NCBI RefSeq assembly: GCF_040681875.1 | Contig: NZ_JBFAZP010000010.1 | Location: forward strand, 1-64,000 | Source of the DNA: Longispora sp040681875 | GTDB taxonomy: Bacteria > Actinomycetota > Actinomycetes > Mycobacteriales > Micromonosporaceae | DNA length: 64,000 nucleotides | Reading direction: 5' to 3' | Shown: positions 33,582 through 41,568 of the stretch, piece by piece | Numbering within the stretch: the first letter of the stretch is position 1 | Layout: every line of letters starts with the position of its first letter | Notes under the pieces: model-generated | Databases searched by the model: none | Told to the model about the DNA's origin: nothing | The model's input: the letters and a program-made list of their open reading frames with translations, nothing else | Position numbers and translations under genes: made by a program

Positions 33582-34172
33582 TCAGGCGGCCCGCGACCGC
33601 TCGACGGGCACCCAGGTGGACGGTCGGGCCGCCACCTCGTACAGCGTGTCGACGCTGCGGGCGGACAGGAACGAGCCCCGGGTCGCCAGGATCCGCTCCA
33701 GCTCACGGTTGTGCGCGACGAGGCAGCCCTTCGGCAACCCCTGCATCGACAGCTGACCGGAGCCCACGAAGACGATGACCGGGGTCACCGGGATGGTGCG
33801 GCCGGTCGCCCGGGTCAGCGCGCCGGAGGCCAACTTGGCGTCCCGGCGGGCCGAGGGGATGTACGGCGGCCGCTTCCCGCTGATCTGGATCACGTCCCCG
33901 GCGAGCTGCACCGCGGTACGCCCGTGGGACTTCACCTGGATCGTGAAGATCCCGCCCGGTCCGAAGAGGAGGAAGTCCAGGCTCCCCGGCAGGCCGAAGG
34001 AATGCGCGTCCAGCAGACGCCAGTCCGGGCCCAGCCGGGAGATCCTGTCCACGACCTTCTGGCGGGCCGCGTTGGAGCCGCGTTCCGCCTTCGCGGCACG
34101 GCGGCGCTCCAGCCATCCGGCAGACGGCGCCGGAGGCAGGTTAGAGGCATCGTTCAACGACATCGCACTCAT
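33582..34172 (-). CDS. NERD domain-containing (nuclease-related) protein
   Basis: 196 residues. The core LGPDWRLLDAHSFGLPGSLDFLLFGPGGIFTIQVKSHG matches the nuclease-related NERD domain, a restriction-endonuclease-like fold in which the Asp of LDFLL and the QVK residues take the metal-site positions. The C-terminal region (VTPVIVFVGSGQL) completes the domain. No second domain is attached, unlike helicase or kinase fusions of the family. ATG 34172 follows GAGG at about 6 nt. Biochemical role unknown, possibly nucleic-acid processing. Confidence 0.85.
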   Translation of the reverse strand: MSAMSLNDASNLPPAPSAGWLERRRAAKAERGSNAARQKVVDRISRLGPDWRLLDAHSFGLPGSLDFLLFGPGGIFTIQVKSHGRTAVQLAGDVIQISGKRPPYIPSARRDAKLASGALTRATGRTIPVTPVIVFVGSGQLSMQGLPKGCLVAHNRELERILATRGSFLSARSVDTLYEVAARPSTWVPVERSRAA

Positions 34173-34256
34173 CACACACCTCGCCAGTAGACTTTCCACT
34201 ACGTTAGGTGATCCAAGCCTTACAATGCGAGGTTTGGTACATGAGTGAATGGGAAC

Positions 34257-35117
34257 CTATCTGAGCGTCAACTGACGCGCCTGCAGACCCTGCTTCGCCT
34301 GACGTTCGGCGGTGGTGAGATCGGCCGCGACCGCGTACGCCTCGGCGTAGCGCTTCGCGAACTCGGCCAGCGGCTGCTCCCACTCGGAGGCCGGCGGGTC
34401 CAGCGGCACGTCCCACACGGGCACCAGGGTGCCGTGCGCGCGGAACATGCCCGCGAACTTGGTGCCCTCGCCCAACAGGAGCTGCTGGCCGGCCGACAGG
34501 CGGGACAGCGCGTCCAGGGCGCGGTCCTCGTCGTCGCCGAGCACCCAGCGGACGTGCGACTTCTCGACGACCTGGCACCAGTAGGCGCCCTCGGCGGCGT
34601 CGAGCGCCGTCGTCGGGTAGATCGCCTCGTTGGCGCGCTCGACCCCGGCGGTGACCGACGGGTCGTTCACGTCGGAGTCCAGCCAGAACTCGAAGCCGGC
34701 GTGCACCGTCACGTCGAGCGGCTCGTCGGCCAGGATGTCCTGGAGCCTCGGACCCTCGCCCGGCAGCGCCGGCACGGCCACGGGCTGACCCGGGGCGGTC
34801 TCGAGGCCGCGCAGGATCGCCACGGCGATGTCCCGGCTGATGTCCCCGGACTGCACGTGCCGCTGGAGGGCGACGAACACCCGGCCGTCCGGCTTCGTCA
34901 TCGCGGGCCAGGCCATCGGCAGCACCGTGGCGAGGATGACGTCGCGGCCCTCGACCGCGAACTCCGGCTTCAACTTCAGCGGAGCGCTCGCGGCGGGAAC
35001 GAGCTCCCGCAGCGCGACCCACTCGACCTCACTCTTCAGCCCGGCGAACGGCCGGGGGACGAAGATGTCGCGGACCTTGGGGCGCTTCTCGCCGGACTTC
35101 TTTGCACGCTTACTCAC
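34257..35117 (-). CDS. DUF5926 family protein
   Basis: 286 residues, soluble. The very basic start (SKRAKKSGEKRPKVRDIFVPRPFAGL) and the body with EVEWVALRELVPAASAPL match the actinobacterial DUF5926 family, sometimes mislabelled as SecA or topoisomerase-like because of short tail similarities. It is widely conserved in actinomycetes but uncharacterised. TACCCT (35124-35129) stands 6 nt before the GTG, so the message should be leaderless. No operon partner; function unknown. Confidence 0.85.
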   Translation of the reverse strand: MSKRAKKSGEKRPKVRDIFVPRPFAGLKSEVEWVALRELVPAASAPLKLKPEFAVEGRDVILATVLPMAWPAMTKPDGRVFVALQRHVQSGDISRDIAVAILRGLETAPGQPVAVPALPGEGPRLQDILADEPLDVTVHAGFEFWLDSDVNDPSVTAGVERANEAIYPTTALDAAEGAYWCQVVEKSHVRWVLGDDEDRALDALSRLSAGQQLLLGEGTKFAGMFRAHGTLVPVWDVPLDPPASEWEQPLAEFAKRYAEAYAVAADLTTAERQAKQGLQARQLTLR

Positions 35118-35230
35118 CCTGGCAGGGTAGTCCTTGGTGCCCGAGTTGTCCTAACGGGGCTGGTCGAACAGGCTGCGAGGTGGGAACACGGCCGGGGCGA
35201 GCCGACCCCCGGCACCCCGGGAAAGGGGTT

Positions 35231-35644
35231 TCAGTTGGCGTGGCGGAGCTCGGCCCAGACGCACTGTCCGAGCCCGTCGCGGATCACGCCCCACCGGTCC
35301 GACAGGGCGGCGACGATGCTCAGGCCGCGCCCGTTCAGCGAGTCGGGGCCGACCCGGCGCACGTGCGGCAGCTCGATGGCCCCGCCGTCGGTGACCCGCA
35401 GCTCGATCGAGTTCGGCCCGACCTGCCAGGCGACCCGGACCCCGCCGTCGGGCAGCGGGCGGGCGTGCAGCACCGCGTTGCCGACCAGCTCGGAGACGAT
35501 CGCGGTGACATCGGCCAGGGTCTCGGCGCCCAGCCGTGGCGACAGCTCCACGGCTACCCGGCGCCGGGCGAGACCCGCGGCCTGCGCATGGTGGGGCACG
35601 ACTACGCAGGAAGCGCGCTCTGAAACCTCCAGACAGCCGCTCAC
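35231..35644 (-). CDS. RsbW-like ATP-binding protein (anti-sigma/serine kinase type)
   Basis: About 137 residues. A GHKL ATPase fold is shown by the N box ELVGNAVLHA, G1 box VTDGG and G2 box GRGLSIVAALSDRWGV. It has no sensor or phosphoacceptor domain, which fits the large actinomycete family of RsbW-like regulatory kinases that control sigma factors or anti-anti-sigma proteins. The GTG at 35644 follows a purine-rich AGGATGGGGGA; a TTG further upstream is possible. No STAS or sigma partner is adjacent. Confidence 0.85.
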   Translation of the reverse strand: MSGCLEVSERASCVVVPHHAQAAGLARRRVAVELSPRLGAETLADVTAIVSELVGNAVLHARPLPDGGVRVAWQVGPNSIELRVTDGGAIELPHVRRVGPDSLNGRGLSIVAALSDRWGVIRDGLGQCVWAELRHAN

Positions 35645-35769
35645 GCGTCCCCCATCCTTTTGGGTGCTATCTAGCAACCTTCAGACAAAATACCCCGTAC
35701 ATACGGCTGATGGCCAACGGTGGCCGGAAGTTCTGCCCGTACTTCCGCCGGTCCACTAGCCTGCGCCTT

Positions 35770-36396
35770 ATGACTGTCGTCAACCACTGGACCGAGCTGC
35801 CCCACTGGTCGCCGCGCCGGGCGCTGTTCTCGTGCTATATCACCTTCGCCGATGATCGCCGGTTACACCAGGTCATTGACACCTACCAGACCGCTCTCCG
35901 GGACATCCCGAACCTGGACCTGATACTTCCGCAGTGGCGGCACATGACCATCCAGGGGGTGACGTTCACCGATGAACTCACCACCGAGGAGATGACGAGC
36001 ATCACTGCTGCGGTACGTGAGCAGCTCGTTTCCGTGCCGCCCGCCGTCGTGCACACCGAGCCCGAGGTGCTGGCCACCGACTCCGTCTACATCCCGGTCG
36101 GGCCGGTCGGGTCGCTGGCCGCGATCCGCGACGCCGTCCGCGCGGGCGTGTTCTCGGTGATCGACGAGTCCCGGCTGTACGCGCTGCCCGGGCAGGAGTC
36201 CGGCGAGTTCGAGCCGCACGTCAGCGTCGCGTACGTGAACGCCGACGGGCCCGCGCAGCCGTACAAGGACCGGCTCGCCGCGCTGAGCGTGCCGCCGGTG
36301 GAGCTGACGATCACGCACGCGTCGATGCTCGCGCTGACCAAGGACGACCACAAGTGGTCCTGGACGAACGAGGTCCGACTGCCGCTCGGCGGCTGA
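35770..36396 (+). CDS. 2'-5' RNA ligase/2H phosphoesterase-like protein
   Basis: 208 residues. Two HxT/S-like motifs, HMTIQG (about 60) and HVSVAYV (about 154), stand about 95 residues apart, the layout of the 2H phosphoesterase fold that includes 2'-5' RNA ligases and cyclic phosphodiesterases. No membrane segment. TAGCCT (35757-35762) lies 7 nt before the ATG, giving a leaderless message. The true substrate (RNA end, cyclic nucleotide or NAD-like phosphate) is unknown. Confidence 0.8.
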   Translation: MTVVNHWTELPHWSPRRALFSCYITFADDRRLHQVIDTYQTALRDIPNLDLILPQWRHMTIQGVTFTDELTTEEMTSITAAVREQLVSVPPAVVHTEPEVLATDSVYIPVGPVGSLAAIRDAVRAGVFSVIDESRLYALPGQESGEFEPHVSVAYVNADGPAQPYKDRLAALSVPPVELTITHASMLALTKDDHKWSWTNEVRLPLGG

Positions 36397-36440
36397 CGGG
36401 AGCACCTGGGCCACGGGGCGCCGGGGCGGCCTGGCGGCCT

Positions 36441-36776
36441 CTAGATCACGATGCCGGGGGCGTCGGACGTCGAGACGACCGGCTTGCCCACGGCGTCCCA
36501 GGCCTGCATCCCGCCGTCGAGGTTGAACACGTTCGCGTAGCCGTTGCCCTTCAGGTACGCCACGACGCGGGCCGAGCGGCCGCCGACCCGGCAGACGACC
36601 ACCACGTCGCCGTCCTGGGGCACCTCCGCGAGGCGGGCCGGGATCTCGGACATCGGCACGTGCACGGCGTCCGGCGCGTGCCCGGCCGCCCACTCGTCGT
36701 GCTCGCGCACGTCGAGGAGGAAGGCCCCTGCGGGCACGTCGGAAGCGCTGACACTGGGAAGCTGCTCGCCAAACAT
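36441..36776 (-). CDS. Rhodanese-like domain protein
   Basis: 111 residues, a single rhodanese domain. The active-site loop CRVGGRSA with Cys62 and the entry motif LLDVREHDEWAAGHAPDAVHVPM match single-domain sulfurtransferases that carry a persulfide in the cytosol. The gene converges with the phosphoesterase gene. The sulfur donor and acceptor are unknown. Confidence 0.93.
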   Translation of the reverse strand: MFGEQLPSVSASDVPAGAFLLDVREHDEWAAGHAPDAVHVPMSEIPARLAEVPQDGDVVVVCRVGGRSARVVAYLKGNGYANVFNLDGGMQAWDAVGKPVVSTSDAPGIVI

Positions 36777-36927
36777 GCCGCGATCCTATCGGTTCACGGT
36801 GCCCGAAACGGCCCGGCGAGCAGGGCGGTCCGGGGCGTGCCCGTCGGTGCGCGGCGCCCGGGACGAGACGGCCGATCCGGTCACGGTGCCCGCAACGGCG
36901 TGGCGACGGGCGGTGGTCCGGGCGGCG

Positions 36928-37968
36928 CTACCGGTTCACGACGTCCGGGTTGGCGAGGACGAACTCGTCGAGCCGGTCCTCGCGGAGCGCGGCGAACATC
37001 GGTTCGGTGCGTTCGACCGGTTCGGCGTACGCGACCCCGTCGATCCACTCGGCGGCGGCCGGCAGTTGGAGGAGGGTGATGTTCTCCGGCCGGATGCCCC
37101 GGAGCGCCAGGAACAGGGCGGTAGTCGGGTGCGGGCTGGCGATGGTCAGGGACTCGCCGGCCGCCCGGATCAGCCTGTCCAGCCGGGCCGGGTCGGCCAG
37201 GATGCCCCGGGCGAGGGCCTGCTGGAGCACCGCCTTGATGAACTGCTGCTGGTGGCGCTGGCGGGTGACGTCCCCGTCCGGGTACTCGCGCTGGCGGATG
37301 TAGTCGAGGACCGAGTGCTCGTTGAAGTCGTGGCAGCCGGGTTCCCAGGTCATGCCGCTGTGGATCGAGGTGGTCTCGACGTCCACGCACAGCCGTACGC
37401 CGCCGAGCGCGCCGACCAGCCGGGTGAAGCCGGTGAAGTCGATGATGCCGGCCGCGTCGAAGCGCAGCCCGGTCAGGTCGCGCACGGTCTCGGCGAGGAG
37501 CTGGTACCCCCGGACGGGGTCGAAGGGCGGGCCGATGCCGCCGTACGCGAACGCCGCGTTGATCTTGTCGATGCAGCCGTCCACCGCGTCCAGGCAGCGC
37601 GGGATCCTGACCTGGAGGTCACGCGGGATGGACAGCACGTACGCCCGGTCGAGCCGCTCGTTGACGTGCACGACCATGATCGTGTCGGACCGCCAGACCT
37701 CGTGCTCCAGCCCCTGGCGCAGGTCGGAGCCGACGAGGAGCAGGTTCAGCGGGCCGGCGACGGAGCCGGGGCTGACGGTGCGGGCGGTGCCGTCGGGCAA
37801 CAGGTCGGCCCGGCGCACCGCGCCCTCGTAGCGGTCCAGGAGCACCCGGCCGGTGACGAGCGCCCCGCTACTGAGCAGCAGCAGGAAGGCCCCGAGGCCG
37901 ATGCACAGCCGGGTCCACAGGGGTGCGCGCCGGCCCGTTCGCAGCCGCGGCACCCGCGCCCTCCCCAT
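36928..37968 (-). CDS. LCP family protein 1 (LytR-CpsA-Psr)
   Basis: 346 residues: short basic cytosolic tail, one transmembrane helix (about 17-42), then an extracytoplasmic LCP domain (about 70-300). LNLLLVGSDLRQG, RSDTIMVVHVN and LSIPRDLQVRIP are the polyprenyl-phosphate and metal-binding motifs, and HSVLDYIRQREYPDGDVTRQRHQQQFI supplies the conserved Arg cluster. LCP enzymes transfer lipid-linked glycopolymers to peptidoglycan. It lies 24 nt behind LCP 2, but TACCCT stands 7 nt before its ATG, so it may also be transcribed on its own. Last of four tandem paralogues. Confidence 0.93.
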   Translation of the reverse strand: MGRARVPRLRTGRRAPLWTRLCIGLGAFLLLLSSGALVTGRVLLDRYEGAVRRADLLPDGTARTVSPGSVAGPLNLLLVGSDLRQGLEHEVWRSDTIMVVHVNERLDRAYVLSIPRDLQVRIPRCLDAVDGCIDKINAAFAYGGIGPPFDPVRGYQLLAETVRDLTGLRFDAAGIIDFTGFTRLVGALGGVRLCVDVETTSIHSGMTWEPGCHDFNEHSVLDYIRQREYPDGDVTRQRHQQQFIKAVLQQALARGILADPARLDRLIRAAGESLTIASPHPTTALFLALRGIRPENITLLQLPAAAEWIDGVAYAEPVERTEPMFAALREDRLDEFVLANPDVVNR

Positions 37969-37992
37969 GACCTCCAGGGTACGGCGAAAATG

Positions 37993-39054
37993 TCAGGTTT
38001 GGACCTTTGTTGCGAGCTCGGGGTGCTTGATCAGCACGTCGTCGACCTGGCCCTTGATCAACCCCTGGAACAGCTCCGTGCCGAGGGGCTGGACCAGCTC
38101 CTCGTAGTCGGCGCCGTTCTTCTTCTTGGTGGCGTGCGGGATCTGCATGGTGATGATGTCCGTCGGCTTGATGTTGCGCAGCGCGAACACAAGGTCGAGG
38201 AAGTCGTACCCGCCGAGGTCGAGCTGGAGGGACGCGCCGACCGAGCGGATGATCTTGTCGAGCTTCACCGGGTTGCTGACGACGTCCTTGCTCAGCGCCT
38301 GCTTCAGGATCTGCATGACGAACTGCTGCTGGAGCTTCTGCCGGTCGTAGTCGCCGCCGGGCAGGTCGTAGCGCTGCCGGACCAGGGCGAGGGCCGTGTG
38401 CTCGTTGTAGTGGTTGCAGCCGGCCGGGAAGGAGTAGCCTGTGAACCCGGGCTGGGTGGACTTGAAGCCCTTGTCCAGGCACATCGTCACGCCGCCGAGC
38501 TCGTGGGTGATGCCCGTGAACCCGTACCAGTCGATCATGCCCACGAGGTCGAACTTCACCCCGGTGAAGCCCTGCACCGTCTTCATCAGCAGCTGGAGCC
38601 CGCTCGCCAGGTCCTGCTTCTCGCCCGCCCCGAACGCGAACGCGGCGTTCAGCTTGTCCCCGGTCGTGCCCTGGTACCCCGACGGCTTGTGCGCCGGGAT
38701 CGGCACGTCGAGGTCACGCGGCAGCGACAGCAGGTACGCCCGGTCGTGGGCCGCCGGGATGTGCGCCCACATCACGGTGTCCGCCCGGACCAGGCTGCCC
38801 GGCTCGTCGTTGCGCCGCTTGTCGATCCCGACCAGCAGGATGTTGATCGGACCCTTGACGTCGCGGCGGGCCTGATCCTTGCCGAGCACGCTGATCTGCG
38901 GGATGGAACTGGTGTAGCGGCTGACGAGCGCCTGGCCGCCGATCAGCGCGATCCCGCTGACCAGGGTGAGGACGCACCCGAAGATCAGACACAGCCGGGC
39001 CCACAGTGGACTTCTCCGCCTACGGTGGACGCCTGGCTTGTCGAGGGTCGTCAT
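37993..39054 (-). CDS. LCP family protein 2 (LytR-CpsA-Psr)
   Basis: 353 residues, same architecture: cytosolic RRRRSPLWARLC, one TM helix, LCP domain with INILLVGIDKRR, RADTVMWAHIPAAHDRAYLLSLPRDLDV and HTALALVRQRYDLPGGDYDRQKLQQQFV. It is much closer to LCP 3 than to LCP 1 or 4 (same QRYDLPGGDY/QRHDVIGDDY loop and SKDVVSNPVKLDKII segment), pointing to a recent local duplication. The start is four bases after the LCP 3 stop, so the two are co-translated. It lacks the C-terminal LytR_C domain. Confidence 0.93.
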   Translation of the reverse strand: MTTLDKPGVHRRRRSPLWARLCLIFGCVLTLVSGIALIGGQALVSRYTSSIPQISVLGKDQARRDVKGPINILLVGIDKRRNDEPGSLVRADTVMWAHIPAAHDRAYLLSLPRDLDVPIPAHKPSGYQGTTGDKLNAAFAFGAGEKQDLASGLQLLMKTVQGFTGVKFDLVGMIDWYGFTGITHELGGVTMCLDKGFKSTQPGFTGYSFPAGCNHYNEHTALALVRQRYDLPGGDYDRQKLQQQFVMQILKQALSKDVVSNPVKLDKIIRSVGASLQLDLGGYDFLDLVFALRNIKPTDIITMQIPHATKKKNGADYEELVQPLGTELFQGLIKGQVDDVLIKHPELATKVQT

Positions 39055-39058
39055 CGGG

Positions 39059-40243
39059 TCAGGCCGGGAGCCTGGAGGCGAACTCGGTGTGCTGGGCGAG
39101 GAAGATGTCGATCCGCTCGTCGGTCATCGCCTTGAACATCGTCGGGCCGAGTTCCTTGTTGAGGCCCTCGCCCGCGTAGTTCCCGTTGTTGTCCTGGAGC
39201 GAACCGCTCGGCACCCGCATGGTCACCAGGCCGTCCGGCTTGATGTTCTTGAGGGCCCAGAGCAGGTCCGCGAAGTCGTACCCCCCGAAGTCGATCTTCA
39301 GGGAGGAGCCGACCGACGTGATCAGCGAGTTGAGCTTGAGCGGGTTGCTGAGCACGTCCTTGCTCATCGCCTGCTTCAGGATCTGCTTGACGAACTGCTG
39401 CTGGAGCTTCTGCCGGCCGTAGTCGTCGCCGATGACGTCGTGCCGCTGGCGGACCAGGGCCAGGGCGGTGTGCTCGTCGTAGTGGTTGCAACCGGCCGCG
39501 AAGCTGTAGCCCTTGAAGCCCTCCTGGCTGGAGGTGAACCCCTTGTCCAGGCACATGTCGACGCCGCCCAGCTCGCGGGTGATGCCCGTGAACCCGTACC
39601 AGTCGATGACGCCGGCCATGTCGAACTTCGCGCCGGTGAGCTGCTCGACGGTCTTCGTCAGCAGCTGCATGCCGCCGGGGCGGCCCTGGTTGTTCTGCAT
39701 CCCCGCGCCGAACGAGGCGTTGAGCCGGCCGCCGCGCTCACCGGGGAACTTCGCGGCGGGGAACGCCGGGATGTCCACGACCAGGTCGCGGGGCAGGGAC
39801 AGGATGTAGGCCCGGTCGTGCTCGCGGGGGATGTGCACCCACATGACCGAGTCGGCGCGCTGGTTGGACTCGCTGTCGGGGTCGCCCTTGCGGTAGTCGA
39901 GCCCGGCCAACAGGATGTTGATGGGGCCCTTGATGTCGCCGCGCGGCTGGTTGCCGCTGCCCGGAGGCAGCAGGGAACTGGAGCCGATCGCGCTGTCGAC
40001 CTTGTTCAGGAGGAGCTGGCCGGCGACGAGCGTGCCGCCCGCGGCGACCACGATCACCGCGCCGAACGTGAGACAGATTCGGGCCCAGAGGGGGCTACGC
40101 CGGACGCGGTGCGCGCCAAACTTGGCTGGCTTGCCGGACGTGACAGCCTCCTCGGTCGGCCGCCGCTCGGGCGGGTGGTGGTGACGGACCGGAGTCGGCC
40201 CGGCTTCGGACCCTATTCCAAGCCGACCCGACCCGCCACCCAC
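39059..40243 (-). CDS. LCP family protein 3 (LytR-CpsA-Psr)
   Basis: 394 residues from GTG 40243, the only in-frame start upstream of the TM helix; this gives a cytosolic tail of about 50 residues. TM helix about 53-75, then the LCP domain with INILLAGLDYRKG, RADSVMWVHIPREHDRAYILSLPRDLVVDIP and HTALALVRQRHDVIGDDYGRQKLQQQFV. Sister copy of LCP 2. Predicted wall-glycopolymer ligase at the outer membrane face. It follows LCP 4 by 27 nt. The unusually long GTG-initiated leader segment leaves some doubt about the real start. Confidence 0.9.
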   Translation of the reverse strand: MGGGSGRLGIGSEAGPTPVRHHHPPERRPTEEAVTSGKPAKFGAHRVRRSPLWARICLTFGAVIVVAAGGTLVAGQLLLNKVDSAIGSSSLLPPGSGNQPRGDIKGPINILLAGLDYRKGDPDSESNQRADSVMWVHIPREHDRAYILSLPRDLVVDIPAFPAAKFPGERGGRLNASFGAGMQNNQGRPGGMQLLTKTVEQLTGAKFDMAGVIDWYGFTGITRELGGVDMCLDKGFTSSQEGFKGYSFAAGCNHYDEHTALALVRQRHDVIGDDYGRQKLQQQFVKQILKQAMSKDVLSNPLKLNSLITSVGSSLKIDFGGYDFADLLWALKNIKPDGLVTMRVPSGSLQDNNGNYAGEGLNKELGPTMFKAMTDERIDIFLAQHTEFASRLPA

Positions 40244-40270
40244 ACGAAGTGGACTTTCCTCACAATGCCC

Positions 40271-41512
40271 TTACTTTTGCGGCGGGTTGGCCTTGATCCA
40301 CTCGGCCACCTGGTCCTTATTGACCGCTTCGTACAGAGCCTTGGCCCGGGGTTTGTCCGAAACGATGACGCTCTCGCCGTCGATATCGTCAGACCCGGAG
40401 TTTGGGCTGGTCAGGAATGTGAGATTGGACGACCGCAGCCCGCGGAACTGGATCGCGAGATCCACCAGGTCGAAGTTGTTGTCGACCACGACGACCTTCG
40501 TCACCGAGTCGAGGAACGCCTTCAGCTTGAGCGGGTTGGCAAGCGTGCCCCCGTCGGCAGCCTTGTCGAGCATCGCCTTCAGGAAGGTCTGCTGGTGCCG
40601 CATCCGGGCGAAGTCGCCGTCCGGGAACTGCTTGCGCTGCCGGATGTAGTCCAGCGCCGCGTCGCCGCTGAAGTGGTGCACGCCCTTGGTCCAGGACCGG
40701 TGGTTGCCGTGGATCGAGGTCACGTCCTGGTCGACCATCATGTCGACGCCGCCGAGCGCGTCGGTCACGGCCCGCAGCCCGTCGAAGTCGATCATGGCCA
40801 CGTGGTCGATCAGGACCCCGGTGTACTCCTCGACCGTCTTCACCATCAGCGGGGCCCCGCCCCAGGCGAACGCGGCGTTGATCTTCGCGTTGGTGTTGCC
40901 GCCCTGGCCGTTCGGGTTCTTCGGCACGTGCACGTACAGGTCGCGGGGCAGGGAGATCAGGTTCGCCTGGTCGTGCTTCGCGTTCACGTGCAGCAGCATG
41001 ATCGTGTCGGTCCGGGCATCGGCCTCGATGTTGTCCGGGTTCCGGGAGTCACTGCCCAGCATCAGGATGTTGAACGCGCCGTCCACCGTCTTCGGCGGCC
41101 GGCCGTCGGTGAGCCCCGCGAACGCGTCGGTGCGCTTCACGTCGTCGGCGGCCGACTTCAGATACGTCCAGAAGCCGAGGCCGCCGGCGATCAGGACCAC
41201 GACCAGCAGGCCCGACACGACCAGGATGATCCGGCCCCAGCGCGGGCGGCGCTTGCCCGACCGGACGACGCCCTTCGGCGGGCCGCCGGGACCGGTGGGT
41301 CCGCCGGGGCCACGGCCGCCCGGGCCACCGGGACCGCCCCCGACCTGGGCCCGACCGCTGGCGACCTTCGCCGAGCCGGACGCCCCGCGCGGCGGCACCT
41401 GGGCGCGGCCGGGGACCGGGGCGACGTCAGCCCAGGGGTCCTCCTGGGGCTGGGGAACGCGGGCGCGGCCGGACGGTACTGACGCGCGGCCCGTCGGTCG
41501 TGACTCATTCAT
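40271..41512 (-). CDS. LCP family protein 4 (LytR-CpsA-Psr) with long Gly/Pro-rich cytosolic tail
   Basis: 413 residues. A cytosolic tail of about 90 residues contains repeated RAxVP/RAQVP blocks and a GGPGGPGGRGPGG run; one TM helix (about 95-117) and an LCP domain with FNILMLGSDSRNPDN, RTDTIMLLHVN, LISLPRDLYVHVP and AALDYIRQRKQFPDGDFARMRHQQTFL follow. The tail is like those of mycobacterial and streptomycete LCP proteins, where cytosolic tails can be phosphorylated. TACCCT (41519-41524) is 6 nt before the ATG: leaderless, and probably the promoter of the whole four-gene run. Predicted ligase of wall glycopolymers. Confidence 0.93.
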   Translation of the reverse strand: MNESRPTGRASVPSGRARVPQPQEDPWADVAPVPGRAQVPPRGASGSAKVASGRAQVGGGPGGPGGRGPGGPTGPGGPPKGVVRSGKRRPRWGRIILVVSGLLVVVLIAGGLGFWTYLKSAADDVKRTDAFAGLTDGRPPKTVDGAFNILMLGSDSRNPDNIEADARTDTIMLLHVNAKHDQANLISLPRDLYVHVPKNPNGQGGNTNAKINAAFAWGGAPLMVKTVEEYTGVLIDHVAMIDFDGLRAVTDALGGVDMMVDQDVTSIHGNHRSWTKGVHHFSGDAALDYIRQRKQFPDGDFARMRHQQTFLKAMLDKAADGGTLANPLKLKAFLDSVTKVVVVDNNFDLVDLAIQFRGLRSSNLTFLTSPNSGSDDIDGESVIVSDKPRAKALYEAVNKDQVAEWIKANPPQK

Positions 41513-41568
41513 GCCCCAAGGGTACGTGCGGGTCACACCACCCGCGTGATGTGACCCACACCTCACCG

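Noticed and set aside
38966..41482. 838-codon plus-strand frame opposite the LCP genes
   Set aside because: Mirror of the LCP genes; low-complexity composition and no recognisable fold.
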